From contig JARJMZ020000008.1 of assembly GCA_029335875.2 (NCBI GenBank), positions 1 through 32,220 of the forward strand: a stretch of DNA of 32,220 nucleotides, written 5' to 3'. Below are positions 14,985-21,710 of this stretch, one piece after another. Both the position numbers and the translations under genes were made by a program. This stretch comes from Thermoprotei archaeon (GTDB lineage: Archaea; Thermoproteota; Thermoprotei_A; Sulfolobales; Acidilobaceae). The notes beneath the pieces are model-generated. The model was not told where the DNA came from. It did not search any database and saw nothing but the letters and a program-made list of their open reading frames with translations. The stretch's first letter is position 1, and each line of letters opens with the position of its first letter.

Positions 14985-16130
14985 TTGAATATAGCGGTGA
15001 TTGGAGGGGGCTTCTCAGGCCTAATATTCTCCCTAAAGTTTTTAAAGGCGGGGGCTGACGTGACCCTCTACGAGGAGCACCTGAGAGTAGGCTATCCCCC
15101 GCACTGCACTGGCCTAGTATCTGGTAGGGTGGTAGCTCTCATCGGGGAAGCGGCGCGCAAGTCCATAATATCACGTTATGACACGTTAACCCTAGAGTCT
15201 GAAGGCAGCGAGGTTAGATTGAAGGTTTTAGGGGACGTTTACAAGCTCGACAGGATAATGTTGGAAGAGCTCCTACTAGAAGAGGCTGAAGCTAGGGGTC
15301 TAAAGGTTTTATTGGGCTCTAGGGTTTCCAGGATAAGCCCCAGGGGGCTCGTTGAAGTGGGGGGAGCAGTGAGGTCTTACGACTCTATTATCCTAGCTGA
15401 GGGTTATTACGGGTCTCTACGCGGGAAGCTAGGCTTAGGCTACTTTAACCCCCCAGTTTATGGGGTCAACATAGAGTATAGAAGGGGCGACGCCGGCGCG
15501 GGAAACATACTAGTCTCCTTCGACCCCCAAACCTCCCACAAATTCTTCTCCTGGAATCTCAAAGTAAGAGACACTATACTCGCCGGAACCGGAGTTAGAG
15601 ATCCGAGGCTCCTAAAACAGAGAATCCGCGCGCTAGAGAAAAAACATAGCCTCTCAGAGACAGTCAAAACCTATGGAGGCCCCATACTAACAGGGCCCCC
15701 ACCCCCCAAGCTGAGCATGGGGAAAATCCACGTAGTGGGGGATGCTGGAGGCTTAAACAAGCCCCTAACAGGGGGAGGACTATACCCAAACTCTCTAGCG
15801 GCAGAGCTATCACTAAGGCTCCTAAAGAGTGTGGGAGACGCTAATAGAGCCCTAAACGAAGCCTTAAACATTGTAGCTGGAAGGCTGAAAATACAGTATA
15901 AAATGGTGAGGCTAATACTAGAAGATAATAGTATGGTGAAGACGGCGATTGATGCTGCTGTACAAACAAGGCTCAACGTAGAGATGGGGAAGCTAGACTA
16001 TGATAGACACGAGGAAATAATAACGAGGCTAGCCAGAAACCCTCTGAAGACAGCTAGAACAGCCATGGAAGCCCTTAGAAAAGCTCCGGTCACCACGCTA
16101 AAAACAACACTAAAACTCTTACTAACCTAA
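14985..16130 (+). CDS. FAD-dependent oxidoreductase of the geranylgeranyl reductase family
   Basis: This 381-residue protein has an N-terminal Rossmann fold (VIGGGFSGL at 5-13, acidic end of strand two at YEE) and the family hallmark 'PPHCTGLVSG' at 38-47 with C41. A second FAD-binding block follows ('HVVGDAGGLNKPLTGGG'), then a helical tail. In archaea this family includes digeranylgeranylglycerophospholipid reductase, which saturates the isoprenoid chains of membrane lipids. FixC-like ETF-quinone oxidoreductases share the same fold, and the divergent etfB-etfA pair could suggest an electron partner. The 'PHCTGL' motif favours the reductase family; substrate remains open. The TTG start is preceded by GGGGGG, and a TTTTAAA box lies near 14942-14948. 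Confidence 0.8.
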   Translation: MNIAVIGGGFSGLIFSLKFLKAGADVTLYEEHLRVGYPPHCTGLVSGRVVALIGEAARKSIISRYDTLTLESEGSEVRLKVLGDVYKLDRIMLEELLLEEAEARGLKVLLGSRVSRISPRGLVEVGGAVRSYDSIILAEGYYGSLRGKLGLGYFNPPVYGVNIEYRRGDAGAGNILVSFDPQTSHKFFSWNLKVRDTILAGTGVRDPRLLKQRIRALEKKHSLSETVKTYGGPILTGPPPPKLSMGKIHVVGDAGGLNKPLTGGGLYPNSLAAELSLRLLKSVGDANRALNEALNIVAGRLKIQYKMVRLILEDNSMVKTAIDAAVQTRLNVEMGKLDYDRHEEIITRLARNPLKTARTAMEALRKAPVTTLKTTLKLLLT

Positions 16131-16272
16131 TTGAGCCCGAGGGGGCTCCGTCGGTCCGTGAACTCGTCAGAGATCAGAGAACCCAGCGCCTGTCATAGCC
16201 CCAGCCCTTATAATAGCCGGGAGAGCCTTTTTAACTTTCAGAGCGAGAGTCGTAGTAACACTTTTATAAATG

Positions 16273-16308
16273 TAAAATTTAAATTTTAACATAAAAATCT
16301 AGATTTTA
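16273..16308. promoter_or_regulatory. Tandem 16-bp palindromes 20 bp apart upstream of the ABC transporter (candidate operator)
   Basis: The first copy TAAAATTTAAATTTTA (16273-16288) is a perfect palindrome. The second, AAAAATCTAGATTTTA (16293-16308), has a perfect 14-bp palindromic core. They differ at three positions, and their centres are exactly 20 bp apart, about two helical turns. They lie roughly 30-75 bp upstream of the TATA box at 16338-16350. This geometry suits two dimers of a regulator binding the same DNA face; the regulator is unknown. Confidence 0.5.
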
Positions 16309-16337
16309 ATAGAGGGAAAAATGATAATACCCCTAGG

Positions 16338-16350
16338 AAAAGCTTATAAT
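16338..16350 (+). promoter_or_regulatory. TATA box for the amino acid ABC transporter operon
   Basis: AAAAGCTTATAAT precedes the ATG at 16390 by about 45 bases, giving a leader of about 18 bases that includes GGTG. Confidence 0.5.
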
Positions 16351-16389
16351 CTCCCACACACATAGAATAGTTTAGAGTAGTGGTGAAAC

Positions 16390-17856
16390 ATGGGCGGATA
16401 CTCTTTGCTTCGAACAACCCTGTCTCTGACTTTAATTGTAGCTATGTTCATCGGGCTATTCACTCCCATAACTGCGAGCTCCCAGACCTCTGCAATGTTC
16501 GAGTGGAGATTAATAGAACTCTATGATTATGCTAAAGACATCATAGTACCTGTAGAGAAGGACCCATTTGCTGAGAGGCCTGCCGTACTACCCGTAGCTA
16601 TACCTACGTTCACCCCGCCCGCTAAACCGCCAGAACCTCAGCCTGTTACTGAGGTTACTATTGGAGCCCTATATCCTATAACCGGTGATCTTGCAACTTT
16701 CGGCAAAGCTAATGTTGAGGCTTTAAAGACGGCTTTAGAAGACGTTAACAAATGGTTTGCCGACAACGGATACCCGTGGAGGTTTAAGCTAGATATTAGG
16801 GATACAGAGACTAAGCCTGAAACTGCTAAAAGCCTCTTTAGAACTCTACATGGTGCCGGCGTGAGGTATTTCCTGGGACCCATGTCTAGCGGGGAGCTTA
16901 AAGAGGTAATGGCGGAGATAGAGGCCGGGCTTAGAGCCGCGGTCATTAGCCCCTCAAGCACAGCCCCGGGCCTTGCAGTAAAGGATACGGTATACAGGTT
17001 CCCGCCGCCCGACGAGTTTCAAGGTAGGGTTCTCAACATGCTATTCAAGAAAGATGGAGTGGCTCACATAATAATAGTTTACAGGAACGACGATTGGGGT
17101 AAAGGCCTCGCAGACTTCATTGATAGATACTCGAAAGACTTTGGGATAACAGTTGCCGCCAAGATACCTTACGATCCGAAGGCTCCAGCATTCGGGCCCG
17201 TAGTGGAGACTGTGAGGGGTACGGTTGAGGGTCTTTCTAAAACAGTCCCCCTAGATAAGGTAGGTGTAGACCTCATATCATTCGAGGAGGGCGTAGGATT
17301 TCTCGTTGAAGCTTCAAAAGTCGATATACTCGCTAAAGTCAAATGGTATGGGAGCGACGGAACGGCTCTAAGCGCTGAACTCATCAAAAACCCCGCTGCA
17401 GCTAAGTTTGCTGCTGCTACAGTCTGGAAGAATACTATAACGTTCGCCGCAACAGACATAGCGATCAGAATATACTGGACTGTGAGAGATAAGCTAGACT
17501 ACTCCCCAGATCCCTACTCCTTCATATCCTACGATTGTCTGTGGATAATGGCTTTAGCGATAGCTCAGGCTGGAGCCGAAGCTGAAGGTAAACTTCCAGA
17601 CCCTGAGAAAGTAGCGGAGAAAATCCCAGAAATCGCTAAGACATATCTTGGGGCTAGCGGTAAAATTGAATTAAACGAGTTCGGCGATAGGGCTGGAAGC
17701 GACTATGCAATATTCGTTCCAATCGAAATTGCAGCACCAACACCAACGCCTACGCCAGCTCCGGCGATCCCGTTGACTACTATAGCTACTATAATAATTG
17801 TCTTAATTGTCTTAATCATATTGGCTGCAGCCGCCTACTACGTGCTTAGAAGGTGA
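16390..17856 (+). CDS. livJ: Substrate-binding protein of a branched-chain amino acid (HAAT) ABC transporter, membrane-anchored
   Basis: This 488-residue extracellular binding protein has a signal peptide at residues about 1-30 (LLRTTLSLTLIVAMFIGLF). A type I periplasmic-binding fold runs from about 90 to 440 ('TIGALYPITGDLATFGKAN', 'LGPMSSGELKEVMAE', 'AAVISPSSTAPGL'), then a Pro/Thr linker (APTPTPTPAP) and a C-terminal membrane helix ending in YYVLRR. This arrangement, with binding protein, linker and C-terminal anchor, is typical of archaea lacking a periplasm. A proline-rich stretch at about 55-88 precedes the binding domain. The family binds Leu/Ile/Val but also amides, urea or aromatic compounds, so the ligand is inferred. 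It is the first gene of a five-gene operon with two ATPases and two permeases. Confidence 0.9.
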   Translation: MGGYSLLRTTLSLTLIVAMFIGLFTPITASSQTSAMFEWRLIELYDYAKDIIVPVEKDPFAERPAVLPVAIPTFTPPAKPPEPQPVTEVTIGALYPITGDLATFGKANVEALKTALEDVNKWFADNGYPWRFKLDIRDTETKPETAKSLFRTLHGAGVRYFLGPMSSGELKEVMAEIEAGLRAAVISPSSTAPGLAVKDTVYRFPPPDEFQGRVLNMLFKKDGVAHIIIVYRNDDWGKGLADFIDRYSKDFGITVAAKIPYDPKAPAFGPVVETVRGTVEGLSKTVPLDKVGVDLISFEEGVGFLVEASKVDILAKVKWYGSDGTALSAELIKNPAAAKFAAATVWKNTITFAATDIAIRIYWTVRDKLDYSPDPYSFISYDCLWIMALAIAQAGAEAEGKLPDPEKVAEKIPEIAKTYLGASGKIELNEFGDRAGSDYAIFVPIEIAAPTPTPTPAPAIPLTTIATIIIVLIVLIILAAAAYYVLRR

Positions 17857-17860
17857 TCCC

Positions 17861-17900
17861 CTTTTTAAACCTCACCCTTCTTTTTAAGGTTTCCCCTTTT
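17861..17900 (+). terminator. U-tract terminator cluster after the binding-protein gene
   Basis: Three T-runs (17862-17866, 17881-17885, 17897-17900) follow the stop codon, with a 6-bp inverted repeat AAACCT/AGGTTT between them. Oligo-T tracts terminate archaeal RNA polymerase. Partial termination here would give more binding protein than permease. CTTTTTAAGG in the same stretch could also act as a TATA box for the downstream genes. Confidence 0.45.
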
Positions 17901-17930
17901 AGACACCCTTAAGGGGGTGGCTGGGGGTTA

Positions 17931-18692
17931 ATTGATCCCATACTTGTAGTTGATAGGGTTTCTAAATATTTTGGTAGGTTGAAGGCTCTTGACGAGGTTT
18001 CCCTTGAGGTGCCTAGGGGTAGGGTGACTCTGCTCATAGGGCCTAATGGTAGTGGTAAGACTACGCTTATCAACGTTATTAGCGGCGTTCTAAGACCTGA
18101 TGGTGGCACCATTATTTTTGAGGGCCTCGATATAACGCGTTTAAGCTCTCATGAGAGGTCTAAGCTTGGTATTGTGAGGAGCTTCCAGATCCCACGGCTT
18201 TTCCAGAATCTCTCTGTGATGGAGAATGCTATCGTAGGGAGGGATGGGAATCCTGGTGAAAGTGTAGCGCGTAGCCTCTTTAAGAGGTTGTGGGTTGAGT
18301 TTGAGAAGAAGGCATTCTTAGACGCTCTCGGCAAACTGGAGTTTGTGGGGTTAAAGGGGCTTAGCGAGAGGAGGCCTGGAGAGCTTAGCGGGGGTCAGAT
18401 GAAGCTTTTAGAGATTTCTAGGACTTTAATGCCCATGAATCCTAAGCTTGTCTTAACAGATGAGCCTGTAGCCGGGGTTAACCCTGTATTGGCACATGAG
18501 ATACTGGCTTTCATTAAGAATGTAGCAGTAGAGTTTGGCGTAACTTTCCTTATAGTGGAGCATAGGCTTGACGTTGCAGTTGAATACGCTGACTACGCTT
18601 ATGCTATGCACTTGGGCAAAGTTATAGCTGAGGGGGAGCCCCGTAAAGTTCTGGAGGATCCTAAGGTTATAGAGAGTTATCTGGGGATGTGA
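17931..18692 (+). CDS. livG: Branched-chain amino acid ABC transporter ATPase LivG, probable ATT start
   Basis: One of two ATPases of the transporter, 253 residues if read from an ATT at 17931. Motifs are the A-loop aromatic in 'KYFGRLKAL', Walker A GPNGSGKTT at 37-45, signature LSGGQ, Walker B 'LVLTDEPVAGVNP', and 'EHRLDVAVEYAD', a LivG-type end. The first conventional start in frame is a TTG at 17979, which would delete the first beta strand and the A-loop ('PILVVDRVSKYFG') and give an unusually short 237 residues. Between the in-frame TAA at 17910 and 17979 there is no ATG, GTG or TTG. The ATT has GGGGG four bases upstream. I therefore prefer ATT, though a sequencing error cannot be excluded. 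Confidence 0.88.
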   Translation: MDPILVVDRVSKYFGRLKALDEVSLEVPRGRVTLLIGPNGSGKTTLINVISGVLRPDGGTIIFEGLDITRLSSHERSKLGIVRSFQIPRLFQNLSVMENAIVGRDGNPGESVARSLFKRLWVEFEKKAFLDALGKLEFVGLKGLSERRPGELSGGQMKLLEISRTLMPMNPKLVLTDEPVAGVNPVLAHEILAFIKNVAVEFGVTFLIVEHRLDVAVEYADYAYAMHLGKVIAEGEPRKVLEDPKVIESYLGM

Positions 18693-19414
18693 ACATGGTG
18701 GAGTACATGCTCTCAGTATCTAACCTTAACGCCGGCTACGGGAAGTTCCACATAGTCTTCGACGCGAGCTTTAACGTGGCTGAGAGGGAAATCTTAACTG
18801 TAGTCGGCCCTAATGGGAGCGGTAAGAGCACCCTGTTGAAAGCATTATTTGGCCTAGCTACTATATACTCGGGGTCTGTAATTTTTAAGGGGTCTAATAT
18901 TACTGGGTACCCTCCTCATGTTAAGGCCAGGATCGGCCTCGCATACTTGCCTCAAACTGATAACGTGTTCGCAGAGCTCTCAGTCAGGGAGAACATTATC
19001 ATGGCCTCCTACACCCTAGATGAGAATGAGGCTAGAGACAGGATTGAGGAAGTGTTAAGCGTATACCCCATATTAAAGCAGAGGCTTGACTATAAAGCTA
19101 AGAGCCTAAGCGGAGGTGAAAGGCAGATTTTAGCCTTAGCAATGACCCTCATTAGGAGGCCCGAACTTATAATGCTGGACGAGCCCACGGCCAACCTAGC
19201 CCCCCTAATAGCTAGAGATCTCATCAAGAAAATTGTACAGCTAAGAGACGAGCTTAAGAAGACTGTGATCCTAGTAGAGCAGAACGCTAGGGCAGCCCTA
19301 GAAGTAGGGGACAAGGCTCTCCTAATGGTTAGCGGTAAAATAGCCTACGAGGGCCCAGCCGGGGCTCTACTGAAGGATGTGGAGCTCGGCAAGAGATATC
19401 TCGGCCTGAGGTGA
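18689..19414 (+). CDS. livF: Branched-chain amino acid ABC transporter ATPase LivF
   Basis: This 241-residue ATPase pairs with LivG. It has an aromatic A-loop in 'LNAGYGKFHIV', Walker A GPNGSGKST, Q-loop 'LPQTDNVF', signature LSGGE, Walker B 'LIMLDEPTANL', and a switch region 'ILVEQNA', in which Q replaces His after E, as is usual in LivF. The GTG start overlaps the livG stop (GTGA); an ATG at 18695, two codons in, is an alternative. It is followed six bases later by the first permease gene. Confidence 0.9.
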   Translation: MNMVEYMLSVSNLNAGYGKFHIVFDASFNVAEREILTVVGPNGSGKSTLLKALFGLATIYSGSVIFKGSNITGYPPHVKARIGLAYLPQTDNVFAELSVRENIIMASYTLDENEARDRIEEVLSVYPILKQRLDYKAKSLSGGERQILALAMTLIRRPELIMLDEPTANLAPLIARDLIKKIVQLRDELKKTVILVEQNARAALEVGDKALLMVSGKIAYEGPAGALLKDVELGKRYLGLR

Positions 19415-19420
19415 GCCTAA

Positions 19421-20428
19421 ATGGTCCTGCCAAGCCCTGAGTTCACAATATACTCCATAGCCTACGGCTCAAGCCTAGCACTACTCTGTCTCGGCCTAAC
19501 ACTGACATATATGACTGCTAAAGTCCCGAATTTCGCTCATGGAACCCTAGCTATCTTAGGTTCTGCGATAACCCTAATATTAATAGATAGGGTTTACTAC
19601 CAGTTTAAGGGCGAGCCTCTCTACTATTCCATCTACATAGTGGCCCCCCTAGTAGCATTCCTCATAGTCGGGCTCACCGCCCTAATACAGTATCTGCTAA
19701 TATTGAAGCCCCTAGCTAAGAGGGGGGTCGGGGTTATAGGGTTAATGATAGCGACGTTAGCCTTCGACGTTATACTAGTCAACATGCTGACAATGGCACT
19801 ATACCTGGCTCCCTCCGCTTATTTCGGGAAGCTCATAGGGCAAAGTTTGAAGGGGTTCGATGCCGGCATCTCCATATTAGGGGTTGTAACGACGTTCAGC
19901 AGGATAGTTATGCCGTTCGTGGCGGTAGCTTTAGCTATAACACTACACTTATTCCTTACTAGGACTAAGTTTGGGATAGCTATGAGAGCCTCCATAGAGA
20001 ATCCTAGCCTTGCCAGGACCCTGGGCATAGATGTTGACAAGGTTTACATGGTCTCATGGTTCCTGGCTGGGGGGCTAGCCGGGGTCTCCGGGAGTTTTCT
20101 AAGCTTCATTATAGAGAGTGTAAAGCCGGCTGCTGGAAGCCTAGTTATAGTTAGTATTTTCGCTGGCAGCATACTTGGAGGGCTTGGCAGCATTTACGGA
20201 GCCCTCATTGGGGGGTTCCTGGTGGGGTTCATGGAGCCTATGACTACTATAACCCTCCAGAACACTCTAACAGCACTTCTGGGAAAGGCTGTGATAATAA
20301 CACAGTATCAGAGGCTTTTCAGCCTCCTAGTGGTAATAGTGGTTCTACTCTTAGCCCCCCAGGGGCTGACAGGGCTCAACTATAGGGGGATTATCGGGAG
20401 GGCTAGGAGGGTGGGGGGCGTTGGCTAG
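19421..20428 (+). CDS. livH: Branched-chain amino acid ABC transporter permease LivH
   Basis: This 335-residue membrane protein has about eight helices. Family marks are 'VPNFAHGTLAILGS' near residue 35, which fits the LivH N-F-AHG motif, and the cytoplasmic coupling loop 'RASIENPSLARTLGIDVDKVY' (the EAA-like element of LivH, normally 'RA...N..AA.l.GI'). 'GSILGGLGSIYGALIGGFLVG' in a late helix is also typical. It starts at an ATG with TGAGCC just upstream and overlaps livM by eight bases. It forms half of the membrane channel. Confidence 0.9.
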   Translation: MVLPSPEFTIYSIAYGSSLALLCLGLTLTYMTAKVPNFAHGTLAILGSAITLILIDRVYYQFKGEPLYYSIYIVAPLVAFLIVGLTALIQYLLILKPLAKRGVGVIGLMIATLAFDVILVNMLTMALYLAPSAYFGKLIGQSLKGFDAGISILGVVTTFSRIVMPFVAVALAITLHLFLTRTKFGIAMRASIENPSLARTLGIDVDKVYMVSWFLAGGLAGVSGSFLSFIIESVKPAAGSLVIVSIFAGSILGGLGSIYGALIGGFLVGFMEPMTTITLQNTLTALLGKAVIITQYQRLFSLLVVIVVLLLAPQGLTGLNYRGIIGRARRVGGVG

Positions 20429-21683
20429 CCTCATAGCAAGATACCCGAGGCTTCAAAGCCTCCTAATAGTTGTGATAGCAGCGGCAACCATAATATTAGC
20501 CCTCCCACTCCTAGGCCTAACTATAACCGATGTCTTCAGCATAGCTATTATATTGATAGTGGTCTTAGCGTTGAACTTCATGGCCGGCTACGCTGGCATC
20601 CCGAATTTCGGCATGGCCCTCTTCGTCTACATAGGGGCTTTCGCTCTAGCCGGCGTGGGCACGAGAGTCGCGCTGGCCCTAGTGGAGCTCACGAGCCCCG
20701 GGTTTATAGAGCTCCTGAGGTCCTCATACCCCCTAATACTCGGGGACAGCAGCTCCTTCGAGGTCTTTGTTAGAGTAGCGGGGGACCCCATGGTTAACAG
20801 GATCGTGACTAGAAAAGTTGAAAGCGTGATCGAGGCGAGCTCCATACTCTCGCTAACACTGACCCTGGCAGTGTTCGGGTTCGCCATAATAGCTGGAGCC
20901 CTAACAGGAGTATTAGCGAGCCTGGCTGCTGTGAGGCTTAGAGAGGACTATCTAGCCATAGTACTCCTGGCTTTCAGCGAGCTTATGGTCTCCGTTGTCT
21001 TCGACCAGACCGACGCCCTAGCCGGGGGGCCTAACGGAGCCTGGGTTGTTAGACCCTGGCCTAGGGTAGGGGCTCTTGAAGGCTTAGCCGGCCTCCTAGG
21101 CACTATTCCCGACGTGCTGATAAGCCTTGCGGTAGGGTTGGCCGTCCTAGCAGCATGCTTCATCTATGTTGAGAGGATGGCTAACAGCCCCATGGGTAGG
21201 ATGCTTAGAGCTATGAGAGACGATGACCTGACGATTAGGGTTTACGGGAGGGATGTTGCGGTAACGAGACTTAAAGTTATGGCAATAGGCGCGGCCATGG
21301 CCTCAATAGCTGGAGCTATATACGCCACAGTCTACATCCAAGTTAAGGCTGCAGACACTTACGATAGGGTTACCTGGACTTTCGTGCCATGGGCTATGAT
21401 GATACTAGGAGGTATGGCTAACAACTGGGGCGCGGTCCTAGGAGGTATAATTGTCTACCTGGGGAGGAAGGCTATATACTATTACGCTCCAGCAATAGCC
21501 AGCGTCATATCCCCAATCCTAGGCGTTGAAGCCTCAATAGCTGGAGACATTCTCAGAGCACAACTACCAAACATACTAGTGGGGGTCCTCATAATACTAG
21601 TACTATACCTGAGACCCCAGGGAATAATACCGGAGAAGCCGAGTAAAACGTTGAGCAGGAGGGAAATAGAGGCGATAACGTGA
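20421..21683 (+). CDS. livM: Branched-chain amino acid ABC transporter permease LivM
   Basis: The second permease has 420 residues. It opens with membrane helices and the family motif 'GYAGIPNFGMALFVYIGAF', followed by a larger outside loop (about residues 85-150) than in bacterial LivM. The coupling loop is 'RMLRAMRDDDLTIRVYGRDV', matching the LivM pattern 'r.lraiRed...a...G'. The late segment 'MMILGGMANNWGAVLGG' is conserved. The start (GTG in TTGGGGG context at 20421) overlaps the end of livH. It ends 27 bases before the convergent aconitase gene. Confidence 0.9.
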   Translation: MASLIARYPRLQSLLIVVIAAATIILALPLLGLTITDVFSIAIILIVVLALNFMAGYAGIPNFGMALFVYIGAFALAGVGTRVALALVELTSPGFIELLRSSYPLILGDSSSFEVFVRVAGDPMVNRIVTRKVESVIEASSILSLTLTLAVFGFAIIAGALTGVLASLAAVRLREDYLAIVLLAFSELMVSVVFDQTDALAGGPNGAWVVRPWPRVGALEGLAGLLGTIPDVLISLAVGLAVLAACFIYVERMANSPMGRMLRAMRDDDLTIRVYGRDVAVTRLKVMAIGAAMASIAGAIYATVYIQVKAADTYDRVTWTFVPWAMMILGGMANNWGAVLGGIIVYLGRKAIYYYAPAIASVISPILGVEASIAGDILRAQLPNILVGVLIILVLYLRPQGIIPEKPSKTLSRREIEAIT

Positions 21684-21710
21684 AGTTCAGCCGCCTAGCC
21701 ATGGGATGGT

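Noticed and set aside
16131..16250. Possible C/D box sRNA on the minus strand between the flavoprotein gene and the ABC operon (CTGA and TGACGA elements)
   Set aside because: The C box is only TATGACA, the final D box is CCGA, and the spacers are uneven; several mismatches from the consensus make chance more likely.
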